64,000 nt of DNA from Luzula sylvatica (taxonomy: Eukaryota > Streptophyta > Magnoliopsida > Poales > Juncaceae). Shown in pieces: positions 10,701 to 23,100 of the stretch (position 1 is its first letter; each line of letters starts with the position of its first letter). The translations under genes were made by a program, and so were the position numbers. The notes under the pieces were generated by a model, which was not told where the DNA came from, did not search any database, and worked only from the letters and a program-made list of their open reading frames with translations. The stretch is taken from contig OX326960.1 of NCBI GenBank assembly GCA_946800325.1, positions 32,951,629 through 33,015,628 on the forward strand, read 5' to 3'.

Positions 10701-13089
10701 CAGGAATGCAAGTTCCGGGAATGCAGGTTCCTCAGGCGGAAGCTTCTCCTTTGAACTTGCCGCATCAGATGTTTGATCACATACCGGTTCAAGTACCTGT
10801 ACCGGTTAGCAATAATCAATGGGATCAGGCTTCAATCAGTGCGAGTAATTTACAAATGGAGAAAGTTAAAACCGAACAAAGTAATCAAGTGTTGAATAAT
10901 AACAATGTGAGTAAACCTGAGGATTTTTTTTGGGGGTCATCTGCTGATGTCACTACTCAGATTAATGACATCAGGATATCTGAGGAAAATCCCGAGAATG
11001 TTCCTGAGAAGGAGATTAGAAGCGTTGCGAGTAATGAGGGAAATAAGGCTAAAATTGACAATAATGTCCCTGAGTCCGAGATCAAGGCTGGTAATGAGGG
11101 GAAGAAAACTGCTGAGAAGAAATCTAAGAAGCAAAAGAGCGCCAAGAAAAAAATTGGTACCGAAGCCGATAGCTCTGAGCCGGTTAAAACCGGTACCGGT
11201 ACACAGAAGGAAGAAACGGAAGTTAAAAAATTTGAATTGCCTCCGATGAAGGCGTTAGAGGTAGAATTTGACACGTGTGGAAGCGAAACGGATCAGGACC
11301 TTATCGGTACCGGCACAGGTACATGTACAGAGGCGAATCAGGGCGGCCCTTCAAAATGGGGATGGAAACAAACGCAAAGTCCAAGACCGAAATCCCTTAC
11401 AGAGATTCAAGCTGAAGAGCAATTACGCGCAAAGAGAAATCCCGTACCTGTATCAGTTGGTACCACTCTAATCTTAGAAGCCAAGCCGGTTCCTCCCCCT
11501 AAGAGTCCTTTGCATGATGTATTGGCAGAGGAGGTTATTGCTAAGTCGAATGAACTCGAGAGAGATGTCGTTGTACCAGTTAGTACCGCGACTAGTGCGT
11601 ACGTTTACGAATCTCTTGTACCTGTTGAAGAAGATGACTTCATAGAGGCGAAAGAGTTGAAAAAGAATAGGAAGAAATCAAAGGCGAAAAGCTCTGGTAC
11701 CAAACCAGCTTCTTCTCCACAAGTCGATGTAAATAACGAAAAGAATAAATCTGGTACCGGTGCGGTTGGTACGGTGACACGTCAGGTGATTACTCAGCAC
11801 GAGGAGATATTACCGGCCCCGCCAGCTGGGCCTTCTCTGGGTGATTTCATATGGAAGGGCGATTCGGTAACTTCGTCGGTACAGCCACCAGCATGGTCGA
11901 GCAATTCCAAGCATCAGAAGTCTCTTTCTTTGAGGGAGATTCAAAAGGAACAGGAAAGGAAAGCTGCTTTAGCTGCGAATTCTGTAACGGTACCGGTATT
12001 GACAGCACCTGTACCGGTGCCAGTACTGAATGCCGGCAAGGGACGTGGAAACAGCAGTTCTTGGCAAGCTTCGCCTTCTAACAAGTCTCCGGTGCCTGTA
12101 CCAGTACTGGTACAGAGCAGTACCGGTTCTTCTCAGGGGAAGGGGAGAACTGAGGACGATTTCTTCTGGGGCCCGGTTGACTCGAAACAAGACTCTAAAC
12201 AGTATGTATATATATTATAGTTTGGCAATACTTTACTTGTTATAATAGATGTGTATATTTCATATTTGTAATGACTAATGATTTGTTTTGAAACAGATCT
12301 GAGTTTCCGAGTCTGACGAGTCAGAGTGGAAAGGGAGGCAAGGGTAATTCGGCAAGAGATGAACCGGTACCAGGTCTGAATCGTCAGAAAAGTGCAAGGA
12401 CACCTGCCCCTCCTGCTCAACCCGTTACTAAAGGTGCAAGAGTCGATGAATCTACCAAGTACAATGGTAAATTCTGAACCATAACTATTTGATGAATAAT
12501 ACCCCTGCAAAATTTAGGAAATATCCCTAGAAAATTCATTCATGTTTCTTTGCAGAGGCAATTGACTTCAGGAGCTGGTGCGGTAGTGAGTGGGCCCGCA
12601 TTACCGGTACCACTGGTACATTTTCTTTTTACCCCCTTGTATTTTGTAAATTAACTTGTGTGAACATACAAATTACAATATAATGATATTTACAAAACAG
12701 ACCTTGATTTTTTTGAATATTGTATTTTATTGTCAGATACGAGTTTCTTGGAATATTGTATCAAGCAATCTCCCAACGAAGCTGAAATGCTTTTAAGAGA
12801 AAATCTGGGCAAATTAGACAAGAATCACGAGTTCATCGACCAATTCCTGAATTACAAATCCTTTTTATCTCCTGACGTGTTGGAAATGGCGTTTAGTCCC
12901 AATCTCTCCCTTCGTGCCAGTACTGGGTCTGGTTCGGTACCGGTACATGCTGGTAATGGTTCTGGCATGAGAGACTTTGACAAGGGTAAAAAGGGAAAGA
13001 AGGGGAAAAAGGTGAACTCGAATGTTTTAGGGTTCAATGTGGTCAGTAACCGCATCATGATGGGTGAAATTCAGAACCCCGATGCTTAA
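7752..13089 (+). CDS. EXA1-like: GYF-domain protein, EXA1-like (nine exons, 1423 aa)
   Basis: Exons inferred with GT-AG borders and continuous phase: 7752-7887, 8326-8408, 8486-9118, 9197-9281, 9361-9882, 9972-12201, 12297-12466, 12556-12615, 12737-13089. The first ATG is followed by poly-Ala and poly-Pro runs. Landmarks are PLSPQWL (residues 56-62), an Arg/Gly-rich segment, YSRMKLLDVY (236-245) fitting the eIF4E-binding pattern YxxxxL-hydrophobic, and a GYF domain at about 382-432 containing LSLFYKDPHGQVQGPF. A Gln-rich tract follows at about 692-708, then two FFWG motifs, a helical C-terminal region, a KKGKKGKK basic patch and the family end GFNVVSNRIMMGEIQ. GYF domains bind proline-rich peptides; plant relatives act in translational repression and influence potexvirus accumulation and immune-receptor levels. 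The name-giving Gly of GYF is Ala here (EAAYF). Exon 8 has an alternative donor at 12606/12607; the later one fits family spacing. Confidence 0.9.
9770..12960. repeat. Dispersed self-complementary GGTACC/GTACCG motif inside the GYF gene
   Basis: Runs such as GTACCGGTAC, GGTACTGGTAC and GTACCAGTACTGG recur many times in exons 5-9, for example near 9778, 10108, 10275, 10793, 11190, 11305, 11755, 11990, 12095 and 12935. In one frame they encode Val-Pro repeats, in another Gly-Thr repeats, so the protein is dotted with VPVPV and GTGTG tracts. Being palindromic, the motif can pair within the transcript, and its GGTA core resembles a splice donor. Confidence 0.75.
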
Positions 13090-13455
13090 TTTGTTAAGCA
13101 AAGTGTAGGTGTAAATATCAACTCTTTTTATTTTATTTTTTTAATTTTTGACTTTTTGGTTATTTTTTTTTTGTTCGAGGAAGAGTATGTAGATGCTTTC
13201 TAGTCCTTTAATTTTTAGGGGGAGATTAATGTTGTTGTGGGTCCCGCAGGGCTCTGTTATAGAGCGTTTAGTTTTTTTAAGGCGGTTTTGGGGGTTACTT
13301 GAACGGTTTGTAGCATTAGACTTTTTTCTCTTAATTTATAGAGATTGATATTTGAACTAGGTTTAAGGGATACTTTATTAATTGTTCTCCATTAATATTG
13401 TTCTTCTACCATAATACAAAAATATATACATACATGATACATCCAATTGGAATGA
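13090..13455. other. Convergent 3' intergenic spacer
   Basis: The GYF gene ends at 13089 on plus and the kinase-like gene ends at 13456 on minus, so the two genes converge over 366 bp. T-rich stretches at 13123-13170 and around 13322-13410 suit plant 3' untranslated and polyadenylation regions of the plus-strand gene. No further gene is visible. Confidence 0.5.
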
Positions 13456-14124
13456 CTATAATGAATTATTGATGAAGCGCAAAACTTTATCGATAATCAT
13501 TTCCATGGGGACCCCTTTTTGAGTAGTATCAACAACAATACTCTGAATTCTTTCGCCAAATTCATATTCATCACACCTATTATATCCTTCTCTCAACTTC
13601 CTCAACTCTTCCCAAGTGGCAGGCTTATGCCTTGTCCTATCAGTGAAATTGAAACATCTTCCAGTTAAAGTAGAATATTTCCAAATGAAATAAAATGAAT
13701 ATTAAAAGTAGAAAGTGATATTGTACCCATCCAATGATTTCCCTCGCTCCTCCAATCTCCTCTTCCACTCTTCTTCGTCGCTCGATTTACACTCCACAAC
13801 AATCACTCTTTTCGCACCGATTTTAGCAATCTCATCCAATCGAGACTTACTCGAAAGTGGGGAATCAATTATTACCGAGATGCCAAGTTCAATTTGGGTA
13901 CGAGCAAGGGAGAAAAGGGTTTTGTAAGATAGGTCGTTAAGGAGAGATTGCGAGGAGGTTGAAGGGAGAAGAGGTTGGAGAGGGAGGGTGCAATCGCGGA
14001 TATCGTCTTTGTCGAGGAGTGGAATGTGAAGGGAAGTGGACAGTGCTCGTGCTAGGGTTGATTTTCCAGTACCAGGATGGCCTTTCATGGCGATTATGAA
14101 AGGGCTTTTGTTTTTGTTTTCCAT
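13456..14124 (-). CDS. P-loop kinase-like ATPase (two exons, 199 aa)
   Basis: Exon 1 is 14124-13727 and exon 2 is 13657-13456, with a 69-bp intron (donor GTACAA, acceptor GGAAG). The phase is preserved: LDG at the junction continues into CFNFTDRTRHKPATW and ends DKVLRFINNSL. Walker A is GHPGTGKS at residues 15-22 after a beta strand (FIIAMK). LLDKDDIRD follows as in AAA_33/zeta-toxin-like small-molecule kinase folds, then a second strand IIDSP and an Arg-rich lid (EEWKRRLEERG). Plants carry such short P-loop proteins of uncharacterised substrate; phosphotransfer with ATP is expected from the fold, but the substrate is unknown. MENK is chosen as start; an in-frame Met 19 codons upstream (14181) would add a hydrophobic extension. 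It is convergent with the GYF gene and begins about 770 bp from the satellite array. Confidence 0.82.
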
Positions 14125-14890
14125 GAATATTTGTATTGGTTTGATTCGAAAGAGAAGAGAAATTGTTTTTTTGAAGACCAAAGAGAAGAGAAATCATTAT
14201 ATTGTCCATTGGAAAATTTCAAATGTACCCCGACAAGATAAGAAATATAGCCAATGAATTCATATCCTAGTGATTAAGAGCGTGACACAAAATACCAAAA
14301 AAGTCAAGGATTTGTAAATTAACAATTAATTCATGATTAATAAAAATTTAATATGAAATTAAGGTTCATATTAATTAATGATTAATTCTAAATATTTAAA
14401 AATAGATAATTATGAATTAATCGTTAATCCAAAATTCTAATTATTGAATTAATCATGAATTACTATTGTGGAGGATTGTGGGAGAATTTGAGGGGCATGA
14501 TATATGGATATAATAACAGTTTTCATGTTTAAGAGGGTCTCCGGTAAAATAAAAATATTCTACTTTCCCCAATCTAAGGACATGTTTTAATCTTACGTAT
14601 TGCAGGGGTACATTTTAAAGTGTCATTTCTATTCAGTCTGAGACAATTATTGTTGCTGTCTTTATCTTCATCTTGTTTGTTTGTTGAACACTTCGAGTTC
14701 GTCTCGTGAATATGAATAGTCGTCTATCCCTCTTCAATGAAAACAAAAGAAATGTCATCTCAATGATCTCATAATGAAATTCTAGTTATCCCCGGATGCT
14801 ACGGCTTTGAGGATCTCCAAACCAAGAAGATTATATTCTTTTTAGTTTAGCTCAAGAGATTTTTGAAGCTAGGATGACAAAAAAATTGTA
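14125..14890. other. Upstream region of the kinase gene with a small foldback element
   Basis: This lies between the minus-strand kinase gene and the satellite. At 14328-14341 and 14448-14461 an exact 14-bp inverted repeat (AATTCATGATTAAT) bounds an AT-rich segment with further internal inverted matches, a MITE-like foldback about 134 bp long. No open reading frame is supported. The satellite begins abruptly at about 14891 with the distal part of a B-type monomer. Confidence 0.5.
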
Positions 14891-17199
14891 ATTCTAAAAA
14901 CACGTCTTTTGAACACCTCAAATCGTAAAAAGATTGCTATGAATCGAAAAGAAAACTTTCTTAGTGTTTTTACAATTTGGTGAAAAGTTACGTAGTGAAA
15001 GATTCGATCCAAACCATCGAAAACACGTTATTTGAATTCCTCAGAACGTTAAAATATTTTTTTGAATCGAAAAACAAAATTTCTTATTGTTTGTAAAATT
15101 TGTTGCAAAGTTATGTAGTAATAGATACGATACAAATGATCTAAAAACAAGTTATTTGAACTCCTCAAAGCGTAAAAAGATATCTATGAATCGAAAAGAA
15201 AAAAATTTCTTAGTGTTTTTACAATTTGGGAAAAAGTTATGTAGTGAAAGATTCGATCGAAACCATCTCAAAAACAAGTTATTTGAACTCCTCAGAACGT
15301 TAAAAGGTTGTTCTGAATCGAGAAACAAACTTTCTTAGTGTTTGTAAAATTTGGTGAAAACTCATGTAGTAAAAGATACGATACAAATGTTCTAAAAACA
15401 CGTTATTTGTACTAATCAAAGCGTAGAAAGATTTCTATGAATCGAAAAGAAAACTTTCTTTGTGTTTGTGCAATTTGGTGAATAGTTTCGAAGTGAGAGA
15501 TTCGATCCAAACCATCTCAAAAACACGTTACTTGAACTCCTCAGAACGTTAAACGATTGTTTTGAATCGAAAAACAAAATTTCTTAGTGTTTGTAAAATT
15601 TGGTGAAAAGTTATGTAGTAAAAGATACGATACAAATGATCTAAAAATAAGTTATTTCAACTCCTCAAAGCGTAAAAAGATTGCTATGAATAGTAAATAA
15701 AACATTCTTAGTGTTTTTACAATTTGGTGAAAAGTTACGTAGTTAAAGATTCGATCCAAACCATCTCAAAAACACGTTATTTGAACTCCTCAGAATGTTA
15801 AAAGATTGTTTTGAATCGAAAAACAAACTTTCTTAGTGTTTGTAAAATTTGGTGAGAAGTAATGTAGTAAAAGATAGGATACAAATGATCTAAAAACAAG
15901 TTATTTGAACTTCTCAAAGCGTAAAAAGATTTCTATGAATCGAAAAGAAAACTTTCTTAGTGTTTTTACAATTTGGTGAAAAGTTACGTCGTGAAAGATT
16001 CGATCCAAACCATCTCAAAAAGACGTCATTTGAACTCCTCAGAACGTTAAAAGGTTGTTTAGAATCGAGAAACAAACTTTCTTAGTGTTTGTCAAATTTG
16101 GTGAAAACTTATGTAGTAAAAGATACGATACAAATGATCTAAAAACACGTTAGTTGTACTCCTCAAAGCGTAAAAAGATTCGATCCAAACCATCCAAAAA
16201 ACACGTTATTTGAACTCCTCAGAACGTTAAAAGATTGTTTTGAATCGAAAAAAAAACTTTCTTAGTGTTTGTAAAATTTGGAGAACAGTTACATAGTGAA
16301 AGATTTGATCCAAACCATCTCAAAAACACATTATTTGAACTCCTTAGAGCGTTAAAAGATTGGTTTGAATCAAAAAACAAACTTTCTTAGTCTTTGTAAA
16401 ATTTGATGAATAGTTATGTTGTGAAAGATACGATACAAAGGATCTAAAAACTAGTTATTTGAACTCCTCAAAGCGTAAAAATATTTCTATGAATCGAAAA
16501 GAAAACTTTCTTAGTGTTTTTACAATTTGATGACAAGTTACGTAGTGAAAGATTCGATCCAAACAATCCAAAAAACACGTTATTTGAACTCCTCATAACG
16601 TTAAAAGATTGTTTTGAATTGAAAAACTAACTTTCTCAGTGTTTGTAAAATTTGGTGAAAAGTTATGTAGTAAAAGATACGATACAAATGATCTAAAAAC
16701 AAGTTATTTGTACTCCTCAAAAGGAAAAAATATTGCTTTGAATCGAAAAGAAAACTTTCTTAGTGTTTGTACAATTTGGTGGAAAGTTACGTAGTGAAAG
16801 ATTCGATCCAAACCATCTAAAAAACACGTTATTTCAACTCCTCAGAACGTTAAAAGATTGTTTTGAATCGAAAAACAAATTTTCTTAGTGTTTGTAAAAT
16901 TTGGTGAAAAGTTATGTAGTAAAAGATACAATACAAATGATCTAAAAACACACTATTTAAACACCTCAAAGCGTAAAAAGATTGCTATGATCGAAAAGAA
17001 AAATTTCTTAGTGTTTGTACAATTTGGTAAAAAGTTACGTAGTAAAAGATTCGATCCAAACCATAAAAAAAACACGTTATTTGAACTCCTCGGAACGTTA
17101 TAAGATTGATTTGAATCGAAAAACTAACTTTCTCAGTGTTTGTAAAATTTGGTGAAAAGTTATGTAGTAAAAGATACGATATAAATGATCTAAAAACAA

Positions 17200-20100
17200 G
17201 TTATTTGAACTCCTCATAGGTTAAATAGATTGCTTTGAATCGAAAAGAAAACTTTCTTAGTGTTTGTACAATTTGGTGGAAAGTTACGTAGTGAAATATT
17301 CGATCCAAACCATCTCAAAAACACGTTATTTGAACTCCTAAGAACGTTAAAAGATTATTTTGAATTGAAAAACAAACTTTCTTAGTGTTTGTAAAATTTG
17401 GTGAAAAGTTATTTAGTAAAAGATACGATACAAATGATCTAAAAACACGTTATTTGAACTCCTCAAAGCGTAAAAAGATTGCTATGAATCGAAAAGAAAA
17501 CTTTCATAGTGTTTTTACAATTTGATGACAAGTTACGTAGTAAAATATTCGATCCAAACTATCAAAAAAACAAGTTATTTGGACTCCTTAGAGCGTTAAA
17601 GGATTGTTTTGAATCGAAAAACAAACTTTCTTAGTCTTTGTAAAATTTGATGAAAAGGTATGTTGTAAAAGATACGATACAAATGATCTAAAAAAATGTT
17701 ATTTGAACTCCTCAAATCGTAAAAAAATTGCTATGAATCGAAAAGAAAATTTTCTTAGTGTTTGTACAATTTGGTGAAAAGTTACGTAGTGAAAGATTCG
17801 ATCCAAACCATCTCAAAAACACGTTATTTGAACTCCATAGAGCGTTAAAAGATTGTTTTGAATCGAAAAACAAACTCTCTTAGTATTTGTAAAATTTGAT
17901 GAAAAGTTATGTTGTGAAAGATACGATACAAATGATCTAAAAACAAGTTATTTGAACTCCTCAAATCGTAAAAAGATTGCTATGAATCGAAAAGAAAACT
18001 TTTTTAGTGTTTGTACGATTTGATGACAAGTTACGTGGTGAAAGATTCAATCCAAACCATCCAAAAAAACACGTTATTTGAACTCCTCAGAACATAAAAA
18101 GATTGTTTTGAATCGAAAAACAAACTTTCTTAGTGTTTGAAAAATTTGGTGAAAAGTCATGTAGTAAAAGATACGATACAAATGATCTAAAAACAAGTTA
18201 TTTGAACTCCTCAAATGGTAAAAAGATTGCTTTGAATCGAAAAGACAACTTTCTTAGTGTTTGTACAATTTGGTGAAAAGTTACGTAGTGAAAGATTCGA
18301 TCCAAACCATCTCAAAAACACGTTATTTGTACTCCTCAGAATGTTAAAAGGTTGATTTGAATCGAAAAACAAACTTTCTTAGTGTTTGTAAAATTTGGTG
18401 AAAACTTATGTAGTAAAAGACACGATACAAATGATCTAAAAACATGTTATTTGTACTCCTCAAAGCGTAGAAAGATTTCTATGAATCGAAAAGAAAACTT
18501 TTTTAGTGTTTGTACAATTTGGTGAAAAGTTACGTAGTGAAAGATTCGATCCAAACCATCTCAAAAAGACGTCATTTGAACTCCTCAGAACGTTAAAAGA
18601 ATGTTTTGAATCGAAAAACAAACTTTCTCAGTGTTTGTAAAATTTGGTGAAAAGTTATGTAGTAAAAGATACGATACAAATGATCTAAAAACAAGTTATT
18701 TTAACTCCTCAAAGGGTAAAAAGATTGCTTTGAATCGAAAAGACAACTTTCTTAGTGTTTGTACAATTTGGTGAAAAGTTACGTAGTGAAAGATTCGATC
18801 CAAACCATCTCAAAAACACGTTATTTGAACTCCTCGGAACGTTAAAAGATTGTTTTGAATAGAAAAACAAATTTTCTTAGTGTCTGTAAAATTTGGTGAA
18901 AAGTTATGTTGTAAAAGATACGATACAAATGATCTAAAAACACATTATTTGTACTCCTCAAAGCGTACAAAGATTTCAATGAATCGAAAAGAAAACTTTC
19001 TTAGGGTTTGTACAATTTGTTGAAATGTTACATAGTGAAAGATTCGATCGAAACCATCTCAAAAACACGTTATTTAAACTCCTTAGAGCGTTAAAAGATT
19101 GTTTTGATCGAAAAACAAACTTTCTTAGTCTTTGTAAAATTTGATGAAAAGTTATGTTGTGAAAGATACGATACAAAAGGATCTAAGAACCAGTTATTTG
19201 AACTCCTCAAAGCGTAAAAATATAGCTATAAATCGAAAAGAAAACTTTCTTAGTGTTTTTTCAATTTGATGACAAGTTATGTAGTGAAAGATTCGATTCA
19301 AACCATCCAAAAAACACGTTATTCGAACTCCTCAGAACGTTAAAAGATTGTTTTGAATCGAAAAACTAACTTTCTCAGTGTTTGTAAAATTTGGTGAAAA
19401 GTAATGTACTAAAAGATACGATACAAATGATCTAAAAACAAGTTATTTGAACTCCTTAAAGCGTAAAAAGATTTCTATGAATCGAAAAGAAAACTTTCTT
19501 AGTGTTTGTCCAATTTGGTGAAAAGTTACGTAGTGAAAGATTCGATCCAAACCATCTCAAAAACACGTTATTTGAACTCCACATAATGTTAAAAGATTTT
19601 TTTGAATCCAAAAAGAAACTCTCTTAGTGTTTGTAAAATTTGGTGAAAAGTTATGTAGTAAAAGATACGATACAAATGATCTAAAAACACGTTATTTGAA
19701 CTCCTCAAAGCGTAAAAAGATTTCTATGAATCGAAAAGAAAACTTTCTTAGTGTTTGTACAATTTGGTGAAAAGTTATGTAGTAAAAGATTCGATTCAAA
19801 CCATCACATAAACCAGTTATTTGGACTCCTTAGAGCGTTAAAAGATTGTTTTGAATCGAAAAACAAACTTTCTTAGTCTTTGTAAAATTTGATGAAAACT
19901 TATGTTGTAAAAGATATGATACAAATGATCTAAAAACAAGTTATTTGAACTCCTCAAATCGTAAAAAGATTGCTATGAATCGAAAAAAAAACTTTCTTAG
20001 TGTTTGTACAATTTGGTGAAATGTTACGTACTGAAAGATTCGATCCAAATAATCTCAAAACACATTATTTGAACTCCTCAGAACGTTAAAAAATTGTTTT

Positions 20101-23100
20101 GAATCGAAAAACAAACTTTCTTAGTGTTTGAAAATTTTGCTGAAAAGTTATGTAGTAAAAGATATGTAGTAAAAGATATGTAGTAAAAGATACGATACAA
20201 ATGATCTAAAAACACTTTTTTTTACTTCCTCAAAGCGTAAAAAGATTTCTATGAATCGAAAAGAAAACTTTCTTAGTGTTTTTACAATTTGTGAAAAGTT
20301 ACGTAGTGAAAGATTGGATCCAAACCATCTCAAAAACATGTTATTTTAACTCCTCAGAACGTTAAAAGGTTGTTTTGAATCGAGAAACAAACTTTCTTAG
20401 TGTTTGTAAAATTTGGTGAAAACATATGTAGTAAATGATACGATACAAATGATCTAAAAACAAGTTATTTGAACTCCTCAAAGCGTAGAAATATTTCTAT
20501 GAATCGAAAAGAAAACTTTGTTAGTGTTTGTACAATTTGGTGAAAAGTAACGTAGTGAATGATTCGATCCAAACCATCTCAAAAACATGTTATTTGAACT
20601 CCTCAGAACGTTAAAAGATTGTTTTTAATCGAAAAACAAATTTCCTTAGTGGTTGTAAAATTTGGTGAAAAGTTATGTAGTAAAAGATACGATACAAATG
20701 ATCTAAAAACAAGTTATTTGAACTCCTCAAAGCGTAAAAAGATTGCTATGAATCGAAAAGAAAACTTTCTTAGTGTTTTTACAATTTGGTGAAAAGTTAC
20801 GTTGTGAAAGATTCGATCAAAACCATCTCGAAAACACGTTATTTGAACTCCTCAGAATGTTAAAAGATTGTTTTGAATCGAAAAACAAACTTTTTCGTGT
20901 TAGTAAAATTTGGTGAAAAGTTTAGTAGTACAAGATACGATACAAATGATCTAAAAACACGTTATTTGAACTCCTCAAAGCGTAAAAAGATTGCTATGAA
21001 TCGAAAAGAAAACTTTCTTAGTATTTTTACAATTTGGTGAAAACTTACGAAGTGAAAGATTCGAACCAAACAATCTCGAAAACACGTTATTTGAACTCCT
21101 CGGAATGTTAAAAGACTGTTTTAAATCGAAAAACAAACTTTCTTCGTGTTTGCAAAATTTGGTGAAAAGTTTTGTAGTAAAAGATACGATACGAATGATC
21201 TAAAACACGTTAATTGAGCTCCTCAAAGCGTAAAATGATTGCTATGAATCGAAAAGAAAACTTTCTAAGTGTTTGTACAATTTGGTGAAAAGTTACGTTG
21301 TAAAATATTCGATCCAAACCATGACAAAACAAGTTATTTGGACTCCTTAGAGCGTTAAAGGATTGTTTTGAATCGAAAAACAAACTTTCTTAGTCTTTGT
21401 AAAATTTGATGAAAAGTTATGTTGTAAAAGATATGATACAAATGATCTAAAAACAAGTTATTTGAACTCCTCAAATCGTAAAAAGATTGCTATGAATCGA
21501 AAAGAAAACTTTCTTAGTGTTTGTACAATTTGGTGAAAAGTTACGTAGTGAAAGATTCGATCCAAACCATCTCAAAAACACGTTATTTGAACTCCTCAGA
21601 ACGTTAAAAGATTGTTTTGAATCGAAAAACAAATTTCCTTAGTGGTTGTAAAATTTGGTGAAAAGTTATGTAGTAAAAGATACGATACAAATGATCTAAA
21701 AACAAGTTATTTGAACTCCTTAGAGCGTTAAAGGATTGTTTTGAATCGAAAAACAAACTTTCTTAGTCTTTGTATAATTTGACGAAAAGTTATGTTGTAG
21801 AAGATACGATACAAATGATCTAAAAACAAGTTATTCGAACTCCTCAAATCTCAAAAATATTGGTATGAATCGAAAAGAAAACTTTCTTAGTGTTTGTACA
21901 ATTTGGTGAAAAGTTACGTAGTGAAAGATTCGATCCAAACCATCTCAAAACCACGTTATTTGAACTCCTGAGAACGTTAGAAGATTGTTTTGAATCGAAA
22001 AACAAACTTTCTTAGTCTTTGTTAAATTTGATGAAATCTTATGTTGTGAAAGATACGATACAAATGATCTAAATACAGGTTATTTGTACTCCTCAAAGCG
22101 TAAAAAGATTGCTATGAATCGAAAAAAAAACTTTCTTAGTGCTTTTATAATTTGTTGACAAGTTACATCGTGAAAGATTCGATCCAAACCATCAAAAACA
22201 CGTTATTTGAACTACTCAGAACGTTAAAAGATTGTTTTGAATCGAAAAACAAACTTTCTTAGTGTTTGTAAAATTGGGTGAAAAGTAATGTAGTAAAAGA
22301 TACGATACAAATGATCTAAAAACAAGTTATTTGAACTCCTCAAAAGGTAAAAAGATTGCTTTGAATCGAAAAGAAAACTTTCTTAGTGTTTGTACAATTT
22401 GGTGAAAAGTTACGTACTGAAAGATTCGATCCAAACCATATCAAAACACATTATTCGAACTCCTCAGAACGTTAAAAAATTGTTTTGAATCGAAAAACAA
22501 TCTTTCTTAGTGTTTGTAAAATTTGCTGATAAGTTATGTAGTAAAAGATACGTTACAAATGATCTGAAAACACTTTATTTAAACTCCTCAAAGCGTAAAA
22601 AGATTTCTATAAATCGAAAAGAAAACTTTCTTAGTGTTTTTACAATTTGTGAAAAGTTACGTAGTGAAAGATTGGATCCAAACCATCTCAAAAACATGTT
22701 ATTTGAACTCCTCAGAACGTTAAAAGGTTGTTTTCAATCGAGAAACAAACTTTCTTAGTGTTTGTAAAATTTGGTGAAAACTTATGTAGTAAAAGATACG
22801 ATACAAATGATCTAAAAACAAGTTATTTGAACTCCTCAAAGCGTAGAAATATTTCTATGAATCGAAAAGAAAACTTTCTTAGTGTTTGCACAATTTGGTG
22901 AAAAGTTACGTAGTGAATGATTCGATCCAAACCATCTCAAAAACACGTTATTTGAACTCCTCAGAACGTTAAAAGATTGTTTTTAATCGAAAAACAAATT
23001 TCCTTAGTGGTTGTAAAATTTGGTGAAAAGTTATGTAGTAAAAGATACGATACAAATGATCTAAAAACTAGTTATTTGAACTCCTCAAAGCGTAAAAAGA

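Noticed and set aside
10937..11274. Overlapping open frames within exon 6 of the GYF gene, both strands
   Set aside because: Shadows of the long exon; the real frame runs through and matches the family.
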